The notes beneath the pieces are model-generated. The model was not told the origin of the DNA, searched no databases, and worked only from the letters and a program-made list of their open reading frames with translations. Shown in pieces: positions 60,757 to 64,000 of a stretch of DNA of 64,000 bases. The position numbers were made by a program, and so were the translations under genes. The stretch covers positions 60,829,066 through 60,893,065 of the forward strand of contig OZ026524.1 in the NCBI GenBank assembly GCA_964019695.1, in the 5' to 3' direction. Position 1 is the stretch's first letter. Every line of letters begins with the position of its first letter. The stretch comes from Loripinus fragilis. Its lineage: Eukaryota; Mollusca; Bivalvia; Lucinida; Lucinidae.

Positions 60757-62125
60757 TGTACAGTGTTTCTGCAAGTGTGCGTTTATTGTGTTTTTGATGC
60801 AATAAATTTACTGCCAACGAACTGACAGTCGGCCTGTGCGTTTCATGTGATGCAAACAAAAAAGAAGCGAGAATGAAACAAGTCCGAGATTTGAAAGTCA
60901 CTGAAACCGATTTTTTGACCTGGCCATGTGGGAAATGTTTCCAAAAATGTTTAGTGTAGAAAATCTTATCATTCTGTTGCTAAATACTATAATACCAATC
61001 ATTGTTATTGTTTAGCTACCAAAGGTTACTTGATGTCTCTACAAACTGATTATTTTAATAGCCATTCAACAGGTTCAGTTGATCATGATTTCTAAGTATA
61101 TACTTCCTTCCAGGTATAACCATAGAAGGAAGTATAGAGATTGAATGGGATTGAATGAGGTTGACAAGTATTTTTCTTTCTCTATATACTGCCTGGCGCT
61201 CTCTTTCGAGCATTATCAGCAGGTGTACATTGTACACTCCGGGTTGCAGGATGAAAGCCTTCAAGTAACCATATCAAAATTACCGTAGGGTTCTTTAACC
61301 GGCACAAGGGGTGACTTTCCCTGCACAAGAGACATCCAGTTAATGTCCCAATACGAAGGACAATGCACTTATCTAATGTCATCCCTGCAAATGACCAGGG
61401 ACTCTCTATACAAAGGGACAGGAAACACTGTATTAATTTTGCTGATAATAAAAATGATGTTGTAGGTACAGAACCATACTTGCAGACATTGTAAGATGGA
61501 GATAATGAACTTCTTCAAAAGTCAATTTTTCAGAATAGAAATAATTATAAATTGTATATGAAGTTTAAAAACACCTAGTACATAAAGTAGCCTTTCAGCT
61601 TCAAAACCATTAAATTTTCAAAAAGATACATTGTGCATTTCTCCAGTTAATCACATCAATAGTCGGATTGAGCGCCAGAGCTCCTAAAATGCACACATCA
61701 GGCATAGTGCGAATCATGTTTACTGTCGTCGCCCTGGGCCCAGTCACCTGTTAAACTAACGGTACCGGGAGCCAACTCACGACAGTAAATAAGAAACGAA
61801 TTATACATATTACAATATAATAGATACACATATCAAGTTACAATGATGCTAAATGTTTACACTGTGTGATTCAGCATATGGTGGTAAAGAAGAAAGTAAT
61901 TCAAGAGTGTTATAAAGTAAAATTTGACATTAATGATAAATTGTAAATTAACACTTTGTGTTCGACTTTTGTGTGAGTAAAGTGGCAGGTGGTCAGTAAT
62001 GTAAATACAGGTAACCACTTGTATAGGAACTGGTTACCTGCTTTTCCATTACTGACCACTTGTAAACCAGGAACCAACAATTATTTGGCCTACAACAGTT
62101 TTTGAACATATGGTAAAGATTCTTA
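60757..62125. other. Unassigned DNA before the LINE
   Basis: Two small inverted repeats: 'tttactgtcgtcg..cgacagtaaa' (61720-61790) and 'ggtggtcagtaatg..cattactgaccac' (61985-62065). 61180-61400 has a C/G-richer part without a recognisable product. No ALDH start exon was identified. Confidence 0.45.
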
Positions 62126-62129
62126 ACCC

Positions 62130-63870
62130 TTTGTATAGAAAGACCCTGAAATGACACTAGAGAAAGCGTGTTCGGACTCCGAAATTTTCCTCGCCATGAG
62201 ACACTAAAGAAAAAGCCGATATCTGCAACCGGCAATTCCAATCAGCCTTCACACGTGAGGCAGATTCTGACCCGCCTTCAAAAGGGGCTAGTCCATTCTC
62301 CTCCATGGGGGAAATAACAGTTGACCCGAAAGGGGTCGCTAAACTGTTGGATGGACTCAATGTGCATAAAGCGCCTGGCCCAGATGGACTCAATGCCAGA
62401 GTGCTCAAAGAGTGTAGTACACAGATTTCACCTATCCTAGCACTTATATATAATGAATCTTTAGCTCCGGGCAATGTTCCAGATGATTGGCGACACGCCA
62501 ATGTATCCCCGGTCTTTAAGAAAGGAGAAAAATATGACGCTGCGAACTACAGACCGGTGTCGCTAGCCGGCATCTGTTGCAAAACCCTAGAGCATATATT
62601 GGTGAGCAATATCAACAAGCACTTAGCCTTAGATAGCAACTTGCTGACTGTCAGCATGGGTTCCGAAGTCGGAGGTCTTGTGAAACCCAGTTGGTTCAGT
62701 TTGTGCACGATATCATCAGCAACCTGGATGGTGCGAAGAATCGGGGGCACAAGCAGACAGATTTGATCATCATGGATTTCGCAAAGGCCTTCCACAAGGT
62801 CCCACACAGGAGGCTATTACACAAACTTGATTACTATGGGATACGAGGCTCCACCAACAAGTGGATCAGCTCATGGCTCTCTGGGCGCAGTCAACAAGTA
62901 GTTTTAGACGGTCAAGCCTCAGATCCAGTCCCTGTTTTATCCGGTGTACCCCAGGGGTCGGTCTTAGGACCGATCCTTTTTCTAATTTTCATTAATGATT
63001 TACCGGATAATATCAAATCTTCAGTTCGCCTGTTTGCGGACGATTGTGTCCTGTATAGGAACATTAATTCATTGCAAGACTGTCTCATTTTGCAGGAAGA
63101 TCTTGACAGTCTTGGGCTCTGGGAGGCCGATTGGCAAATGAAGTTCAATGTTGCCAAATGTCACTCTATGAGAGTGACTCGGCATTACTCACACAAACAA
63201 ATCATTCATGACTACACTCTGCATCAGCAAACCTTGGAAAACGTTCAGTCCGCAAAATATCTTAGTATAACAATCACAGAGAACATGGATTGGGGTCATC
63301 ATATCTCTGACATCTCGTCTAAAGCAACTAAGACTTTAGGTTTCCTTCGAAGGAACTTGGCTTTCGCACCTAGGAGTACTAAGGAGGTTGCATACAAAAC
63401 TTTGGTACGCCCTAAATTGGAGTATGCAGCCCCCATTTGGAGCCCTTATTGTAAAATTTGGATTCAACAAGTGGAGAAGGTACAGAGGACGGCAGCCCGC
63501 TGGACCTGCAGGAGGTGGCGCAACACTAGTAGTGTTGGAGAAATGCTCGATGAGCTGCAATGGCCAACTCTGGAGGCCCGGAGGGATCAGTCCTGCTTTT
63601 CAGACTGCTTTTCTTCCACAAGATTCATTGTGGGACTATGTCTATTGATAAAGACAAGTACTTGACCCCGTCTCAGAGTACAAGATCTACCAGGTCATCA
63701 CACAACTCACAGTATTGCAGGCCCCAGACTTATAGTGATGCCCTGAAGTATTCTTTTTTCCCAAAGACTATTCCTCATTGGAATAGTCTGGCTCCATCTG
63801 TGGTTGCAGCTGAGACCACACAGGAGTTTAGGGCACTTATTTAGATGACTCAGCCAGAAGCTATTTTTTT
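62130..63870 (+). mobile_element. Non-LTR retrotransposon (CR1/jockey-like), 5'-truncated
   Basis: From about 62215 the + strand reads through reverse transcriptase motifs in order: NRQFQSAFT, HKAPGPDG, NYRPVSLAG, QHGFRS, IIMDFAKAFHKVPH, SGVPQGSVLGP (62940-62972), the catalytic FADD (63032-63043), W..KFN..KC, LGFLRRN and RPKLEYA. The reading frame shifts once near 62640 and once near 63590, so no intact ORF2 remains. The frame ends at a TAG near 63843, then an A/T-rich 3' end. The endonuclease domain and ORF1 are missing. Clade assignment is by motif style only. Confidence 0.92.
62305..63844 (+). pseudogene. Reverse transcriptase pseudogene (ORF2 C-terminal two thirds)
   Basis: Three frame segments (62305-62640, 62640-63590, 63590-63844) make one protein-like reading. 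The catalytic aspartates of FADD are kept; 'DFSKAFD' has become DFAKAFH (one Asp lost). The copy is dead through two frameshifts but has few stops, so it is fairly young. Confidence 0.88.
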
Positions 63871-64000
63871 TTTTCAAAAATCTAAAACAATCACCTCAGA
63901 AAATGATCATATATGATCGCCTGAGTATCAGACAGGGTTGGCAGGATATTACCTGCCCGGGTAAAACCACCCCATAAAACCCGGGTTTACCTGGGTTGGG
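63871..64000. other. Window end, start of another repeat
   Basis: 'acagggttggcaggatatta' with 'cccgggtaaaaccacccc' and 'cccgggtttacctgggttgg' looks like the left end of a further element, cut by the window edge. Confidence 0.35.

Overview
This is a 64 kb stretch of an AT-rich animal genome. It has no bacterial gene layout: coding sequence occurs only as short exons with GT/AG splice sites, separated by long introns packed with DNA transposons, MITEs, tRNA-derived SINEs and tandem arrays. The repeat style (about 140-200 bp tandem cores ending in GGACGGACGG-like tails, and V-type SINEs with B-box GGGTTCGAGCC) and the PAN-domain gene suggest a mollusc, most likely a bivalve. That assignment is inference from repeat character, not a proven identity.

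Two protein-coding genes can be supported. (1) A + strand two-exon gene (2561-2858 joined to 11575-12257, 326 aa) encodes a small secreted protein with an N-terminal PAN/apple-like domain and a C-terminal domain I cannot name. (2) A - strand aldehyde dehydrogenase of the ALDH1/ALDH2 class runs from 58966 down to 17567. Twelve consecutive internal exons are recognised. Their phases match at every junction and they total 1404 bp = 468 codons. About 20 N-terminal residues and the last about 10 C-terminal residues lie on exons not found here.

Layout: 1-2560 repeats upstream of the PAN gene; 2859-11574 its intron, with a SINE, a 140-bp array, several TIR elements and a LINE fragment; 12258-17566 intergenic repeats; 17567-58966 the ALDH gene, whose 15.4 kb intron between exons 7 and 8 (numbered from the first exon seen) is almost entirely a nest of transposons up to five levels deep (33647-47846); 58967-64000 more repeats, ending in a decayed non-LTR retrotransposon with reverse transcriptase (about 62130-63870, + strand).

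The most interesting signals are not genes: (a) the 140-bp array at 41570-44966 carries at least 13 exact copies of the inverted-repeat GGTCACAGTGACC (a consensus estrogen-response-element shape), plus AGGTCAGAGGTCA (DR1) and TCAAGGTCA (ERR/FTZ-F1 half site) in most units; (b) several unrelated tandem-core elements share one architecture, a core array, then a GGACGGACGG tail, then a terminal hairpin; (c) MITE ends sit a few bases from splice sites of at least five ALDH exons; (d) there is a perfect 69-bp-arm hairpin at 30097-30240; (e) two ALDH exons have partial tandem duplicates, one of which is cut by a MITE.
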